In this document: positions 32,619 to 41,345 of the stretch, one piece after another
How the letters are laid out: each line of letters starts with the position of its first letter
How positions within the stretch are numbered: position 1 is the first letter of the stretch
Source: Acidocella aquatica
GTDB taxonomy: Bacteria; Pseudomonadota; Alphaproteobacteria; Acetobacterales; Acetobacteraceae
DNA: 64,000 bases
Assembly (NCBI RefSeq): GCF_030160635.1
Contig: NZ_BSOS01000007.1
Location: 124,001-188,000, forward strand
Direction: 5' to 3'
Translations under genes and position numbers: made by a program
Notes under the pieces: model-generated
Databases searched by the model: none
What the model was told of the DNA's origin: nothing
Seen by the model: the letters and a program-made list of their open reading frames with translations, nothing else

Positions 32619-32917
32619 ACAATCTTTCGCCGCACGTAATTTTATCTCAATGTTCATGTAATTTTATTTCAATGCAGCAAAACGCGTTGTGCGGATACCA
32701 GGCCCCGGGGCTGACCACCAGCATATGATTCCGCCAAAATCCACGCGGGAAGGACGGCGCGGCGGGCCTGACAGCCCCTGCACGGCAATTAAATGAGGTT
32801 AAACGCACGAACGCTTCAGGCACGATTCACGTTTGCGGCCCGCTCAGGTTAAGCGAACTTCAAGCGGCCAGGCTCTGGCAGCCAAGGCAGACGAGACTGC
32901 CGCGCGCCGGGCAGCAA

Positions 32918-32944
32918 AACGGCCGGTGAACATCACCGGCCGTT
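32918..32944 (-). terminator. Terminator after the first Flp pilin gene
   Basis: Perfect 12-bp arms (AACGGCCGGTGA, 32918-32929 and 32933-32944) enclose a 3-nt loop, and TTTTG follows on the minus strand. It lies 31 bp past the pilin stop and separates the pilin transcript from the Tad operon. Confidence 0.8.
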
Positions 32945-32975
32945 ACACTATCAAGAGATAATCGACTCTTGGATA

Positions 32976-33164
32976 TTAGAGCTCGGAGGCAACCGAGTTG
33001 AAGGTTTTGGATACGTTAGACCCGAGGGTGGTGACGGCGCCAATGATGACGACGGCGATGAGAGCCGCGATCAGCGCATATTCAATCGCGGTCACGGCGC
33101 GCTTGTCGAACTTCAGTTCGTTGAGCTTCAGGGCGACGGCGGTGCGGACATAATTAACGAGCAT
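32976..33164 (-). CDS. Flp-family pilin 1
   Basis: This 62-residue protein is a class IVb Flp prepilin. A charged leader (NELKFDKRA) precedes the cleavage region RA-VTAIEYALIAA, with Glu and Tyr at mature positions 5 and 6, then a hydrophobic helix and a short polar tail. The residue before the cut is Ala rather than the usual Gly. AAGGA lies eight bases before the ATG at 33164, favouring it over an upstream TTG. It has its own promoter and terminator, which suits a highly expressed major pilin. Confidence 0.93.
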   Translation of the reverse strand: MLVNYVRTAVALKLNELKFDKRAVTAIEYALIAALIAVVIIGAVTTLGSNVSKTFNSVASEL

Positions 33165-33720
33165 GATATAGATCCTTTTCAACGTTGAGACAAAACCGCG
33201 GCAAGACGGCTAGGGTCAAATGATAAACACAAAAAACAGTTTCACGTTTGCTTTTCACGTTAACCCTATCAGGGTCGGCTTCCACTACACGGAATCTAGG
33301 GGATTTTGTCAAACAAATGTTTCCATAGCATTTACGCCTTTTCATGTCGGCCGCGGCAAATTTTATGGGACATTTTAGCGTGTGAACAATAAAAAATTTA
33401 ATTAACTTTTTTTGATTTTATTTCTAATAATTAAGATGATTTAGTGCTAACTAAACGAGTCGACTGAGTGATAAATATGTTTTTTGTACTAAAAAATTTT
33501 TTTTAGCATTTTTCGGTTTTTGACATTGTCATCAAAATTTCGTGATCCCCGGAATATGTCGTGAAAAATCCACGCAAGCCAAGCGAATCCTGACCGCACA
33601 TATCCCGGACTGTCAAAAATTGACAACCAGCAGCCCATGTTGCCCAGGCAGCGCAGTTTTTGCCGCAAACGCCACACCGGGGGCGTCCGCCCGTGGGAAG
33701 CCCCCATTTATCCAGCCTGC
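33165..33720. other. AT-rich regulatory gap between the two Flp pilin genes
   Basis: These 556 bp contain the pilin 1 promoter at 33284-33312. Beyond it is a very AT-rich stretch (33370-33530) and two palindromes built from the same hexamer: TGACA-T-TGTCA (33521-33531) and TGTCAA-AAA-TTGACA (33611-33625). A GGGGGC/GCCCCC hairpin at about 33680-33706 may terminate pilin 2. No coding sequence is supported. Confidence 0.5.
33284..33312 (-). promoter_or_regulatory. Sigma-70 promoter of Flp pilin 1
   Basis: The minus strand reads TTGACA, 17 bp, TGTAGT, a good housekeeping promoter. It lies 120 bp upstream of the pilin start, so the transcript has a long leader. Hexamers and spacer closely match the Tad operon promoter. 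Confidence 0.75.
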
Positions 33721-33924
33721 CTACAACTCCGACGATACTGAATTGAAGGTGACGGTCAGAGAATGACCGATGCTGCTGGCGCCCCAGATTATTCCGATAA
33801 CGATGATTAACGCGATCAGCGCATACTCGATGGCGGTAACCGCCCGGCGCTCGCGCCACAAGGCCAAACTCCTGCCCCAGAGGTATCTACCCCGCACAAA
33901 CTGCCAGCAACTGCTTAGGACCAT
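33721..33924 (-). CDS. Flp-family pilin 2
   Basis: This second Flp prepilin has 67 residues. Its leader is longer and more basic (ALWRERRA) than that of pilin 1. The cleavage region RA-VTAIEYALIAL is intact, and the tail FNSVSSEL resembles the FNSVASEL of pilin 1, so the two are probably duplicates. GGGGGA lies five bases before the ATG at 33924, which is chosen over an ATG and a GTG further upstream. It could be a minor or conditional pilin. Confidence 0.88.
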   Translation of the reverse strand: MVLSSCWQFVRGRYLWGRSLALWRERRAVTAIEYALIALIIVIGIIWGASSIGHSLTVTFNSVSSEL

Positions 33925-33948
33925 TTCAATCCCCCGCATAAAGGGCAC

Positions 33949-34350
33949 TCACAAAAAGCGTCATGTATGATTACACATTTAAATTAAATAGACACCCTCT
34001 CACGACACAAGCTCACGAGATTGTGTCAGCGGAATGACCGTTTCTGCAAGAAAAATCGCCCCCTTCCCCTGAAACGACGACAAAATGCCGAACATGCGGG
34101 TCCATATATTATGATTTATTCCATTTATTGGGCAAACTGTACTTTTTCAACGCAAGCACAAAAAAGCTCCACTCAAGGTGGAGCGCTCCGGTTATTCTCC
34201 CCCAGGCATCCAGCGCCATACCCACATCCCGGCCCGCGATTCAGGGGGGCCAGGCATGGCATGTTAGCGTATGATGACATCAAATTCATCCGCGCCGCTG
34301 GTGAACCTGAAATCATCGTGCGCTCTCATGCCATGCGCTGCCCGGGCTTC
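33949..34350. other. Gap between pilin 2 and tonB
   Basis: It holds the presumed promoter region of pilin 2 (AT-rich, 33965-34010) and the tonB terminator at 34160-34184. The rest (34190-34350) has no supported gene or repeat. Confidence 0.5.
34160..34184 (-). terminator. Terminator of the receptor-cytochrome-TonB operon
   Basis: Perfect 7-bp arms (GCTCCAC, 34166-34172, with GTGGAGC, 34178-34184) enclose a 5-nt loop, followed on the minus strand by six T. Confidence 0.8.
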
Positions 34351-35076
34351 TTACTGGTTTGTCGAGAGTTTTACCGTCAGGTCGAACGTGATCGGGTGCT
34401 GAGCCATTCCAGCGGAAAATGCGGGGAGTGAAACAGAGCGCACGGCCGACTCGGCGGCCGCGTCGATCGGGGGGGCACCGGAGCTTTGGATGATGGCAAC
34501 TGAAAGCACAGCGCCGCTCGGTGCGACGGTGACGGCAAGAACGGTTGTGCCTGACAGCGCCATAAGCTGCACGGCGGAGGGAACCACCAGCCCAGCCTGA
34601 ACACGCGCGTTCAATGCCTCGCCGTAGAGCTGTTCGGCGGTGGCCTGCATTTGGGCATTTGGCGGCACGGGAGCGGGCTCAGGCGGCGGTGGCGGTGTTT
34701 GAAACACCGGTTTGGCCGGCACCACTGGTTTGATGACGGGCATTTTCCGCATGATCGGCCTTGGCGCCGGCCTTGCCACGGGCTTTGGCGGCGGCGGCGG
34801 CGGCGGCGGCGCGGGCTGAGGCAATGCCTGGGGTGGGGGCGGCGCCGGCGGGGGCGGCTTGGCCACGGGAGGCGGGGGAACTTGCTGGATGGAAATATTC
34901 ATCACGCTAGGCTGAACAGCGGCCGCTTTGTGACCGATCGTTGCCGAGACATAGGCAAAGCCGAGGACCAGAAGGCCCTCGACAATAACCGCCGCGATCA
35001 ACGCCTGCCAGAAATGCCCGCCGCCGTGATAATCGGCCATGACGGCCGGGCCGGGGTTCGCGTTTTGTACGTTCAT
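34351..35076 (-). CDS. tonB: TonB-family energy transducer
   Basis: TonB couples inner-membrane proton motive force to outer-membrane receptors. The 241-residue protein has a short cytoplasmic N-terminus, one helix (about 24-44), a proline-rich periplasmic spacer (about 60-140, with PPPPP and PKPVARPAPRP) and a C-terminal TonB domain (about 150-241). It is the third gene after a TonB-dependent receptor and a cytochrome c, so it probably serves that receptor. No exbB or exbD accompanies it. Confidence 0.88.
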   Translation of the reverse strand: MNVQNANPGPAVMADYHGGGHFWQALIAAVIVEGLLVLGFAYVSATIGHKAAAVQPSVMNISIQQVPPPPVAKPPPPAPPPPQALPQPAPPPPPPPPKPVARPAPRPIMRKMPVIKPVVPAKPVFQTPPPPPEPAPVPPNAQMQATAEQLYGEALNARVQAGLVVPSAVQLMALSGTTVLAVTVAPSGAVLSVAIIQSSGAPPIDAAAESAVRSVSLPAFSAGMAQHPITFDLTVKLSTNQ

Positions 35077-35078
35077 CC

Positions 35079-35468
35079 CTAGGAACCTGGAGAAATCGAT
35101 TTGAGATAGGCTATCACATTTGCCCTGGCGGTGGCGCTGGCCAGGCCGCTGTAGGGCATGATGGTGCCGTGCATATCGGCGCGCGGGTTTTTAAGAAACG
35201 CATCGAGCGTGGCGGCGTTCCACACGAGATGCGAATCGGCCATCGCCTTGGAGTAGCGATGCCGCGGCGCCGTGCCTGACATGCGGCCATAAACCCCGGC
35301 GAGGGTGGGACCGAAACGGTCCACACCTGCGCGGTTACTGTGACAATCCGAGCATTGGCCGCGATAGACGGCGTAGCCGGCCTTGGCGTCCGGGGCCGCA
35401 GCATGCGCTGCGAACAGCGGCATGCCAACGGTTGCGAGGACGGCAAGAAGGAGGTGTTTTTTAATCAT
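35079..35468 (-). CDS. Small secreted c-type cytochrome
   Basis: This 129-residue protein has a signal peptide (cleavage after about AAHA, residue 23) and one haem-binding motif CSDCH (Cys39, Cys42, His43). Met104 in GTIMPYSG is the likely second haem ligand, making it a class I cytochrome c resembling cytochrome c550/c2. It would be periplasmic. It lies between a TonB-dependent receptor and tonB with 10-bp and 2-bp gaps, so all three are co-transcribed. Its electron partner is unknown; a role in reducing the imported metal complex is one possibility. Confidence 0.9.
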   Translation of the reverse strand: MIKKHLLLAVLATVGMPLFAAHAAAPDAKAGYAVYRGQCSDCHSNRAGVDRFGPTLAGVYGRMSGTAPRHRYSKAMADSHLVWNAATLDAFLKNPRADMHGTIMPYSGLASATARANVIAYLKSISPGS

Positions 35469-35478
35469 GACCCTACTC

Positions 35479-37848
35479 TCAGAACTTCATGCTGACCGTG
35501 CCGAAGATGGCGCGGCCCTGGCCGGGGTTGGCGATGACCGAACCGGCACCGGCGCCGCCGAAATAGCCGCCGGAGGAGACGTATTCGGTGGAGTTGTAAT
35601 GACGGTCGAGAATGTTGGAACCGCTGACGCCAAAGGTCAGGTCACCCAGCCCCGGGACGAGGTGGTTGAAATAAGGCGTGCTCATGGTGACGTTGAAGTT
35701 GACCAGGTTATAGGCCTGGATCTTCTGCGTCGTGGGCGCCTGGATGAGGTTGTTGAACATGTAGCTATGACCGAAATACTGGTCGAAGACGCTGGCCTTG
35801 ACGAGGTTTTCACCGACGAAGCGCTGATAGGTGAAGCCGATGTTGCTGGTCAGGGTTGGCGTGTTAGAGACCGGAACGCCGTTGTAATAAGTTCCCGAGC
35901 CGGGCGAGAAATAAGAGGTATAATGGCCGTCGAAATAGCCGGCGTTGGCGAAGAATTCCCAATTGAAGTTCACCTTGCCGTCAAATTCGGCGTTGACACC
36001 CTGCAAAATGGCCGAGCCGTAGCCGAAGGTTGTCACATTCGGCTGGTTGGCGAGGCTGATGGGGATGGTCTGGTCGCTCAGAACATCGTGGTAATAGCCC
36101 AGGGCTCCTGAGACTTCCTCAAAGCCCATGAAATTATCCTGCAGCATGCGCACGCCGATTTCGTAATCGGTGCTCTTTACCGGCTTCAGGGAGGGCAGAT
36201 CAGTCTGCGCGTTGTTGAAGACGCCGCCGGTGGGGTTTTGATAGGTGACAGCAAAGTTGGCATAGGGGGTGAGCCAGGGGAAAATGTCATAGGTCGCGCC
36301 AATCGAGAATTCAGGACGCTGGAAATCCTTGTTCACGCTGGGGTTGGTGTTGCCAGGCTGCACCGGCGGATATTGCAGCGCGTAGCTGGCATTGTTGTTG
36401 TAGAAGCTGGTGCCGTAGTTAACGAGCTGGATGCCGGGCACGATATGCAGCGCCGGGATGGGTGAAATATCATCCTGCAGGAAAACAGCGGCGAAGAGAT
36501 TGTCGTAAATGCTTTGCGTGGCCTGATAGGGCAGCAACTGGCTGGTTGGGGTGGAGCCTTGATAGCTGAGCTCCTGGTAGCCACGATAGGAATCCACCGT
36601 GTGCGAGGCGATCACATAACCGCCGTAGCTGACCGTGTTGTAGGGCAGGCTGGTGTCGAAGCTGAGCTTGTCGCCGATGGTGTCGGAATGCGGGTTGTAG
36701 AATTCGCTGTCATTCAGGCTGGCAGCCTGAAAACCAGGATTCACGCGATAGTGGATCACCTCGCCGTGGCGATACCAGAGAAGATTGGTGAGGCTGGTGT
36801 TGGTATCCAGCTGATCAAAGAACTTGGCGTAACCGATATAATTCTGAATCTGGTTCTTCTTGAACCAGACCGATTGCGGCAGATCGGAATAGAAGCCCGA
36901 GGTCTGCTGGCTGTAGAGCTGCGCGCCAGGAACATTGAGCCCGGCGACAGTAACGCCCGCGATCGGGTTGACGGGGATGTCATTGGGGCGCTGCTCGGTG
37001 CTGTGCTGCCAATAGGCGCCGATGCTGATATGGCCGCCGGTGAAATCCTTACGCACCTTGGCGTAGAGCTGGGTGGCGTGAGCGGGGTCGTTATATCCGC
37101 CCGTGCGGAAAGTGTTGCCTTCTCCGTAGGCGTAGCCAAGAACGGATGACCAGCCATCATGCACGCCGCTGGAGGCATAAAGCGAAACGTTTTTCTGCTC
37201 GTTGCTGCCGTAGGAAGCGCTGATGCCGGCCTCGGGCTTCTCGGTGGGCTGCACCGGAATAAAATTAACAGTGCCGCCGAGGCTGTCATACCAGCGGTCA
37301 CGCGGGTTGCCGGGGCCAAAGATGATGTTGGTGCCGCTTAGCAGCGTGCCCATCGGGATTTCGGTGGAGTGCCAGCCGGTGCCCTGGATCAGGCTGTTGA
37401 GAGGAATGCCGTCAAGCAGCATGGTGACGCCGTTGGTCTCCAGATCGCCTGGCACGGAGTTCCAGCCGACCTTCACGCCGCGCATCGAGACGGTTGAGCG
37501 CGCGGAGCCGCTGGTGGCGTTATAGCCGTTGATGCTGATGCCGGGCTTGACCGTGAGAGTCTGCAAACCTGAAGTCTGCGGCGTGAACAAATTTGTTTCA
37601 GCCTTGGTGATCGTGGACACCGACTGACTTTGGTGCTGCACTGCCTTCTTGCTCAAAACCGCATCGGCGAATCCTGTATTCGCCCCGATGGTTGTGGCGG
37701 AAGCGCTCACTGTGCCAGCGTTCACCGATTGCGCCATCGCGGACGCAACGCCGGTGCCGGCAAGGCCAAAAGCCGCCAGCGCCGCGCGCATAGCGAAGCA
37801 CGAGCAAGCAGCGCGAAGCGCGTTTTGTAACGATTGATTGGTATCCAT
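35479..37848 (-). CDS. TonB-dependent outer-membrane receptor
   Basis: This 789-residue receptor has an N-terminal signal region ending near ASAMAQS (residue 40), a plug domain (about 55-200) with QTLTVKPGISINGYN and MRGVKVGW, and a beta-barrel ending in a terminal Phe (GTVSMKF). It is related to siderophore receptors of the FecA/FhuE type, but the substrate cannot be read from sequence. It is the first gene of the cassette, with GGGGA ten bases before the ATG. Confidence 0.88.
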   Translation of the reverse strand: MDTNQSLQNALRAACSCFAMRAALAAFGLAGTGVASAMAQSVNAGTVSASATTIGANTGFADAVLSKKAVQHQSQSVSTITKAETNLFTPQTSGLQTLTVKPGISINGYNATSGSARSTVSMRGVKVGWNSVPGDLETNGVTMLLDGIPLNSLIQGTGWHSTEIPMGTLLSGTNIIFGPGNPRDRWYDSLGGTVNFIPVQPTEKPEAGISASYGSNEQKNVSLYASSGVHDGWSSVLGYAYGEGNTFRTGGYNDPAHATQLYAKVRKDFTGGHISIGAYWQHSTEQRPNDIPVNPIAGVTVAGLNVPGAQLYSQQTSGFYSDLPQSVWFKKNQIQNYIGYAKFFDQLDTNTSLTNLLWYRHGEVIHYRVNPGFQAASLNDSEFYNPHSDTIGDKLSFDTSLPYNTVSYGGYVIASHTVDSYRGYQELSYQGSTPTSQLLPYQATQSIYDNLFAAVFLQDDISPIPALHIVPGIQLVNYGTSFYNNNASYALQYPPVQPGNTNPSVNKDFQRPEFSIGATYDIFPWLTPYANFAVTYQNPTGGVFNNAQTDLPSLKPVKSTDYEIGVRMLQDNFMGFEEVSGALGYYHDVLSDQTIPISLANQPNVTTFGYGSAILQGVNAEFDGKVNFNWEFFANAGYFDGHYTSYFSPGSGTYYNGVPVSNTPTLTSNIGFTYQRFVGENLVKASVFDQYFGHSYMFNNLIQAPTTQKIQAYNLVNFNVTMSTPYFNHLVPGLGDLTFGVSGSNILDRHYNSTEYVSSGGYFGGAGAGSVIANPGQGRAIFGTVSMKF

Positions 37849-38219
37849 GTTATGAAGTCCCCAGTTGCCATGCGTATCGGGTCATGCGTTTGCTCGCCGC
37901 CCTTTAGCGTGGGACTTAGTACCGCAACACATGTTGGGTTGCTATTTCTGTTTAGTGATAATTCCGTGGCAAATATAAGACAAAGATGGAGCGGCTGACG
38001 CAGGGGGGGGCGGGTCGTTTATAACGATACCAGCGCACATTGGCACCGGTAGCCGAAGCACCGTAATGCAACGGCCGCGCCAATTCCAGCCCTATTTAAT
38101 CCACAGGCTTCGGTAAGGCCGCCGTTTCGCGACCAAAAAAACCACGATGATAATGACAAAGCAACGTCATATCCGATGAAATCATTTGATCGGATAAAGT
38201 TGCCCGCCAAAACAAACCG
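37849..38219. other. Leader region of the receptor operon
   Basis: This 371-bp gap precedes the receptor gene. A small palindrome, CAACA-CA-TGTTG (37925-37936), lies about 80 bp upstream of the start and could be an operator. An AT-rich stretch (37940-37985) may hold the promoter. I do not see a clear Fur box or a cobalamin riboswitch. The far part (38000-38219) shows nothing I can name. Confidence 0.4.
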
Positions 38220-39002
38220 CTAGAATATTTTAGCCAGCATTTCCGCGGCCGGAACATCTTCCATCACATCCCAGTGTTCAACCGCCTTGCCGTCCTTGTT
38301 GAATCTGAACAGGTCGAACGTGTTGATTCTGTTGACCAGCGGATGCGGCGGATTTGAATCGTAGAGCCGGTGGCACATGATGAAGTCGCCGTCGACAAGT
38401 ACCCGCTTGGGCTTCATGACCATCTTGATGCCGGCCGCCTGCATTTTTTTAAGAATATCCACCAGCCCTTCCAGACCATCGGCGCCCTTCGGGCTGTGCT
38501 GCTTATAGCCGGGCGTTCGGCTCTCGTAGAAGGCTTCTATCTCCTGGCCATCGAAACCCTTGAGATCAAGCGCCTCAAATCTGGCGACGCTTTTGCGCGC
38601 ATAATCCACGCTGCGGTCGGGTTGCGGGCCATCGAATGTGCCGTTTGAGTTCTTGCGGTTTTTTTCGTCGAGAACATGCGAGCCCCAGTGTTCCGCAATC
38701 TTCTTCCCCTCGATCCGAAATAACTCGGCGCGCGCGATGTCGATATTATGCTCGAGTTTTTCTTGAACGAGAAGAAAGACGCAATCGGCATCACGGATGA
38801 TTTTGTGAATCACAATCCGGTGTTGCGGATATTGCTGAAGCCGGTTGCGAACATATTCGGCCAGGCCAGCCTTGCTAAAATTCGCCGTATATTGATGCTC
38901 GATGTAATCATCGGCAAGATAGGTTGAGATCGCCGCCTGGTAATTTTCTGAATAGAGCTTCTGGTAATAGCTCGATATCAGTTCTTCATTTTCGCTGCTC
39001 AT
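38220..39002 (-). CDS. Tandem SnoaL-like (NTF2-fold) protein
   Basis: This 260-residue protein appears to hold two SnoaL/NTF2-like domains, about residues 1-120 and 140-260. Both have the pattern of a helical start, a DDYIEH or PGYKQHSP segment, and a strand ending in AEHWG or VEHWDVMED. Such proteins include polyketide cyclases, isomerases and hydrolases of small hydrophobic compounds; no substrate is implied. AGGAA lies nine bases before the ATG at 39002, preferred over an ATG that would overlap glpK. It follows glpK on the same strand. Confidence 0.72.
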   Translation of the reverse strand: MSSENEELISSYYQKLYSENYQAAISTYLADDYIEHQYTANFSKAGLAEYVRNRLQQYPQHRIVIHKIIRDADCVFLLVQEKLEHNIDIARAELFRIEGKKIAEHWGSHVLDEKNRKNSNGTFDGPQPDRSVDYARKSVARFEALDLKGFDGQEIEAFYESRTPGYKQHSPKGADGLEGLVDILKKMQAAGIKMVMKPKRVLVDGDFIMCHRLYDSNPPHPLVNRINTFDLFRFNKDGKAVEHWDVMEDVPAAEMLAKIF

Positions 39003-39042
39003 AATCAAATGTTCCTGATACAAATATTTTTCTCGCAAGCTC

Positions 39043-40545
39043 TCAATCATCAATCCAGTCGAAGGAACGCTGCACTGCTTTCTTCCATGATTTTAAATGT
39101 TTGGCACGCTGGGCTTCATCCATTTTGGGCATCCAGATTTTGTCCACGGCCCAGTTGGCGCGAAGTTCATTGATATCGCGCCAATATCCCACGGCGAGTC
39201 CCGCGGCGTAGGCGGCCCCTAACGCTGTGGTTTCGGATATTGCCGGCCGCACCACCGGAACGCCCAGCATATCGGCCTGAAATTGCATCAGCAATTCATT
39301 CGTGACCATGCCGCCATCGGTTTTTAAAACAGCAAGCCTGATGCCGCTGTCTTCCTCCATGGCCTCAACCACATCACGCACCTGGTAGGCCGTGGCTTCC
39401 AGAGCCGCGCGGGCGAAATGCGCGCGCGTGGCGTAGCGCGTCAATCCGGCGATCACCCCGCGCGCGCCATCCTTCCAATACGGCGCATAAAGGCCGGAGA
39501 AAGCCGGCACGATATAAACATCGCCATTATCCGCGACACTAGCCGCCAGTTCCTCGATTTCCCCCGCCGTGGCAATGAGTTTCAAATTGTCGCGCAGCCA
39601 TTGCACCAGCGCCCCGGTGATCGCGATTGCCCCTTCAAGCGCGTAATGCGGCTTGCCGCCGCCAAATTGATAGGCGATCGTCGTCAGCAACCCGGCCTTT
39701 GATTGAACAGGCTCAGTGCCGGTGTTCATCAGCAGAAAGGAGCCGGTGCCATAAGTGTTTTTGGCCTCGCCCGGGGCAAAACAGGCCTGCCCCACCAGCG
39801 CCGCCTGCTGGTCGCCCAATATGCCCGAAAGACATACCCCTGATAGAGGCCCGCCCGTGATCGTCGCGTGCATGGCGGAGGAGGGAACGATTTCCGGCAG
39901 GCAGTTGCGGGGAATGTTGAAATGCGCCAGCATCTCGTCATCCCAATCGCAAGTGGCGAGGTTGACCAGCATCGTGCGGCTGGCGTTGGTCACATCGCTC
40001 ATATGCCGGCCGCCCTGCGTGCCGCCTGTCAAATTCCAGGCGAGCCAGGAATCCATCGTGCCGAACAGCGCATCGCCGGAGGTGGCCTTCTCGCGCGCGC
40101 CAGGAACATTCTCAAAAATCCAGAGCAATTTCAGCCCGGAGAAATAGGTTGCCAGCGGCAACCCTGTTTTGGCACGAAAACGGTCCTGTCCGCCATCTGC
40201 CGCAAAGCGATGCACCAGCCGCTCGGTCCTGGTATCCATCCAGACCAGGGCATTGCAGAGCGGCAGGCCTGTATGGCGGTCCCACAACAGAGTGGTTTCG
40301 CGCTGGTTGGTGATGCCGGCGGCGGCGAGGCTGCCCGCATGAAGATTGGCTTTCGCGAGCGCGGCGCCCACAACCTCGCTGGTGTTCGCCAATATCTCCA
40401 TCGGGTCATGTTCCACCCAGCCCGGCTTTGGGGTGATCTGGCGGTGTTCCTTCTGCGCCATGGAGATGACCGTGCCCCGCTCATCGAAAACGATGAAGCG
40501 GGTGCTCGTCGTGCCCTGGTCGATGGCGCCGATGTATTTTGGCAT
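39043..40545 (-). CDS. glpK: Glycerol kinase
   Basis: GlpK phosphorylates glycerol to glycerol 3-phosphate. The 500-residue protein begins with the phosphate-binding motif [16 protein letters not shown] and has the FGGY signature region [13 protein letters not shown] and [11 protein letters not shown]. Length is normal. No glpF, glpD or glpR lies nearby, so the gene is isolated from the usual glp regulon. A SnoaL-like gene follows it with a 40-bp gap. Confidence 0.95.
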   Translation of the reverse strand: MPKYIGAIDQGTTSTRFIVFDERGTVISMAQKEHRQITPKPGWVEHDPMEILANTSEVVGAALAKANLHAGSLAAAGITNQRETTLLWDRHTGLPLCNALVWMDTRTERLVHRFAADGGQDRFRAKTGLPLATYFSGLKLLWIFENVPGAREKATSGDALFGTMDSWLAWNLTGGTQGGRHMSDVTNASRTMLVNLATCDWDDEMLAHFNIPRNCLPEIVPSSAMHATITGGPLSGVCLSGILGDQQAALVGQACFAPGEAKNTYGTGSFLLMNTGTEPVQSKAGLLTTIAYQFGGGKPHYALEGAIAITGALVQWLRDNLKLIATAGEIEELAASVADNGDVYIVPAFSGLYAPYWKDGARGVIAGLTRYATRAHFARAALEATAYQVRDVVEAMEEDSGIRLAVLKTDGGMVTNELLMQFQADMLGVPVVRPAISETTALGAAYAAGLAVGYWRDINELRANWAVDKIWMPKMDEAQRAKHLKSWKKAVQRSFDWIDD

Positions 40546-40574
40546 GGCCCTCTCCTGCGCTGGCGCGGCGCGTG

Positions 40575-41291
40575 TTACCCCTGCAGGGCCGCGCTCTGCG
40601 CCGCGAAGAGCTGTGCCGTGCCCGAGCGCGCCAAGGCGAGCAGGGCCGCGAAGGCCGCATCATCAAACGTGGCCTTTTCGGCGGTGGCCTGAATCTCGAT
40701 GATGCCGCCAGCCCCGGTGAGGATGAAATTGGCGTCGGCGTCGGCGGCGGAATCCTCCACATAATCAAGGTCGAGCACCGGCACGCCCTGGTAGATGCCA
40801 CAGGAGACCGCCGCGACCTGGCCGATGACCGGGTTGACCTTCAGCACGTTCTTCTCCCGCAGTTTTTTCACCGCCAGGCAGAGGGCGACATAGGCGCCGG
40901 TGATGGAGGCGCAGCGTGTGCCGCCATCGGCGTTGAGCACATCGCAGTCCAGCGTGATGGTGATCTCGCCCATCAGCTTGCGGTCCACCACGGCGCGCAG
41001 CGAGCGCCCGATGAGGCGCTGAATTTCCTGTGTGCGGCCCGATTGTTTGCCGCGCGCGGCTTCGCGGTCTCCCCTGGTGTGGGTGGCGCGCGGCAGCATG
41101 CCGTATTCGGCGGTGACCCAGCCCTCCCCCTGGCCGCGCATGAAGCCGGGGACCTTGCCCTCGACGCTGGCGGTGCAGAGCACCTCGGTGCGGCCCATGC
41201 GGATCAGCGCGGAGCCTTCGGCGTGGTGGGAAAAGCCGGTCTCGATGCTGACTTCCCGCAACTGGTCAAATTTTCTACCCGATGGGCGCAT
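40575..41291 (-). CDS. rph: Ribonuclease PH
   Basis: RNase PH is a phosphorolytic 3'-5' exoribonuclease that trims tRNA precursors. The 238-residue protein carries [20 protein letters not shown] at the N-terminus and [23 protein letters not shown] (core near residues 73-90), the RNase PH hallmark. Length is standard. It is transcribed divergently from hrcA, an arrangement common in alphaproteobacteria. Confidence 0.96.
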   Translation of the reverse strand: MRPSGRKFDQLREVSIETGFSHHAEGSALIRMGRTEVLCTASVEGKVPGFMRGQGEGWVTAEYGMLPRATHTRGDREAARGKQSGRTQEIQRLIGRSLRAVVDRKLMGEITITLDCDVLNADGGTRCASITGAYVALCLAVKKLREKNVLKVNPVIGQVAAVSCGIYQGVPVLDLDYVEDSAADADANFILTGAGGIIEIQATAEKATFDDAAFAALLALARSGTAQLFAAQSAALQG

Positions 41292-41345
41292 GGTTAAACT
41301 CCTGTGTACTTTGGCTGTGGCGTGCTATTAGCCGAGGCTGTGCAG

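Larger units (their letters stand above)
32217..32975. other. Non-coding gap between the Tad operon and the pilin
   Basis: These 759 bp hold the Tad operon promoter (32590-32618) and the pilin terminator (32918-32944). The first 370 bp would be the untranslated leader of the operon; I find no credible ORF or recognisable riboswitch in it. On the operon strand there is also a TATAAT at 32574-32579. The stretch 32640-32910 shows nothing I can name. Confidence 0.6.

Noticed and set aside
38019-38210. 63-codon frame upstream of the SnoaL-like gene's end
   Set aside because: It has no Shine-Dalgarno sequence and a composition unlike protein; better treated as non-coding.
37849-38219. Fur box or cobalamin riboswitch before the TonB-dependent receptor
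   Set aside because: No convincing 19-bp Fur palindrome or cobalamin B12-box was found, only a short CAACA/TGTTG repeat.
41292-41345. CIRCE element at hrcA
   Set aside because: The TTAGCACTC-N9-GAGTGCTAA pattern is not present in the rph-hrcA gap or anywhere else I looked.
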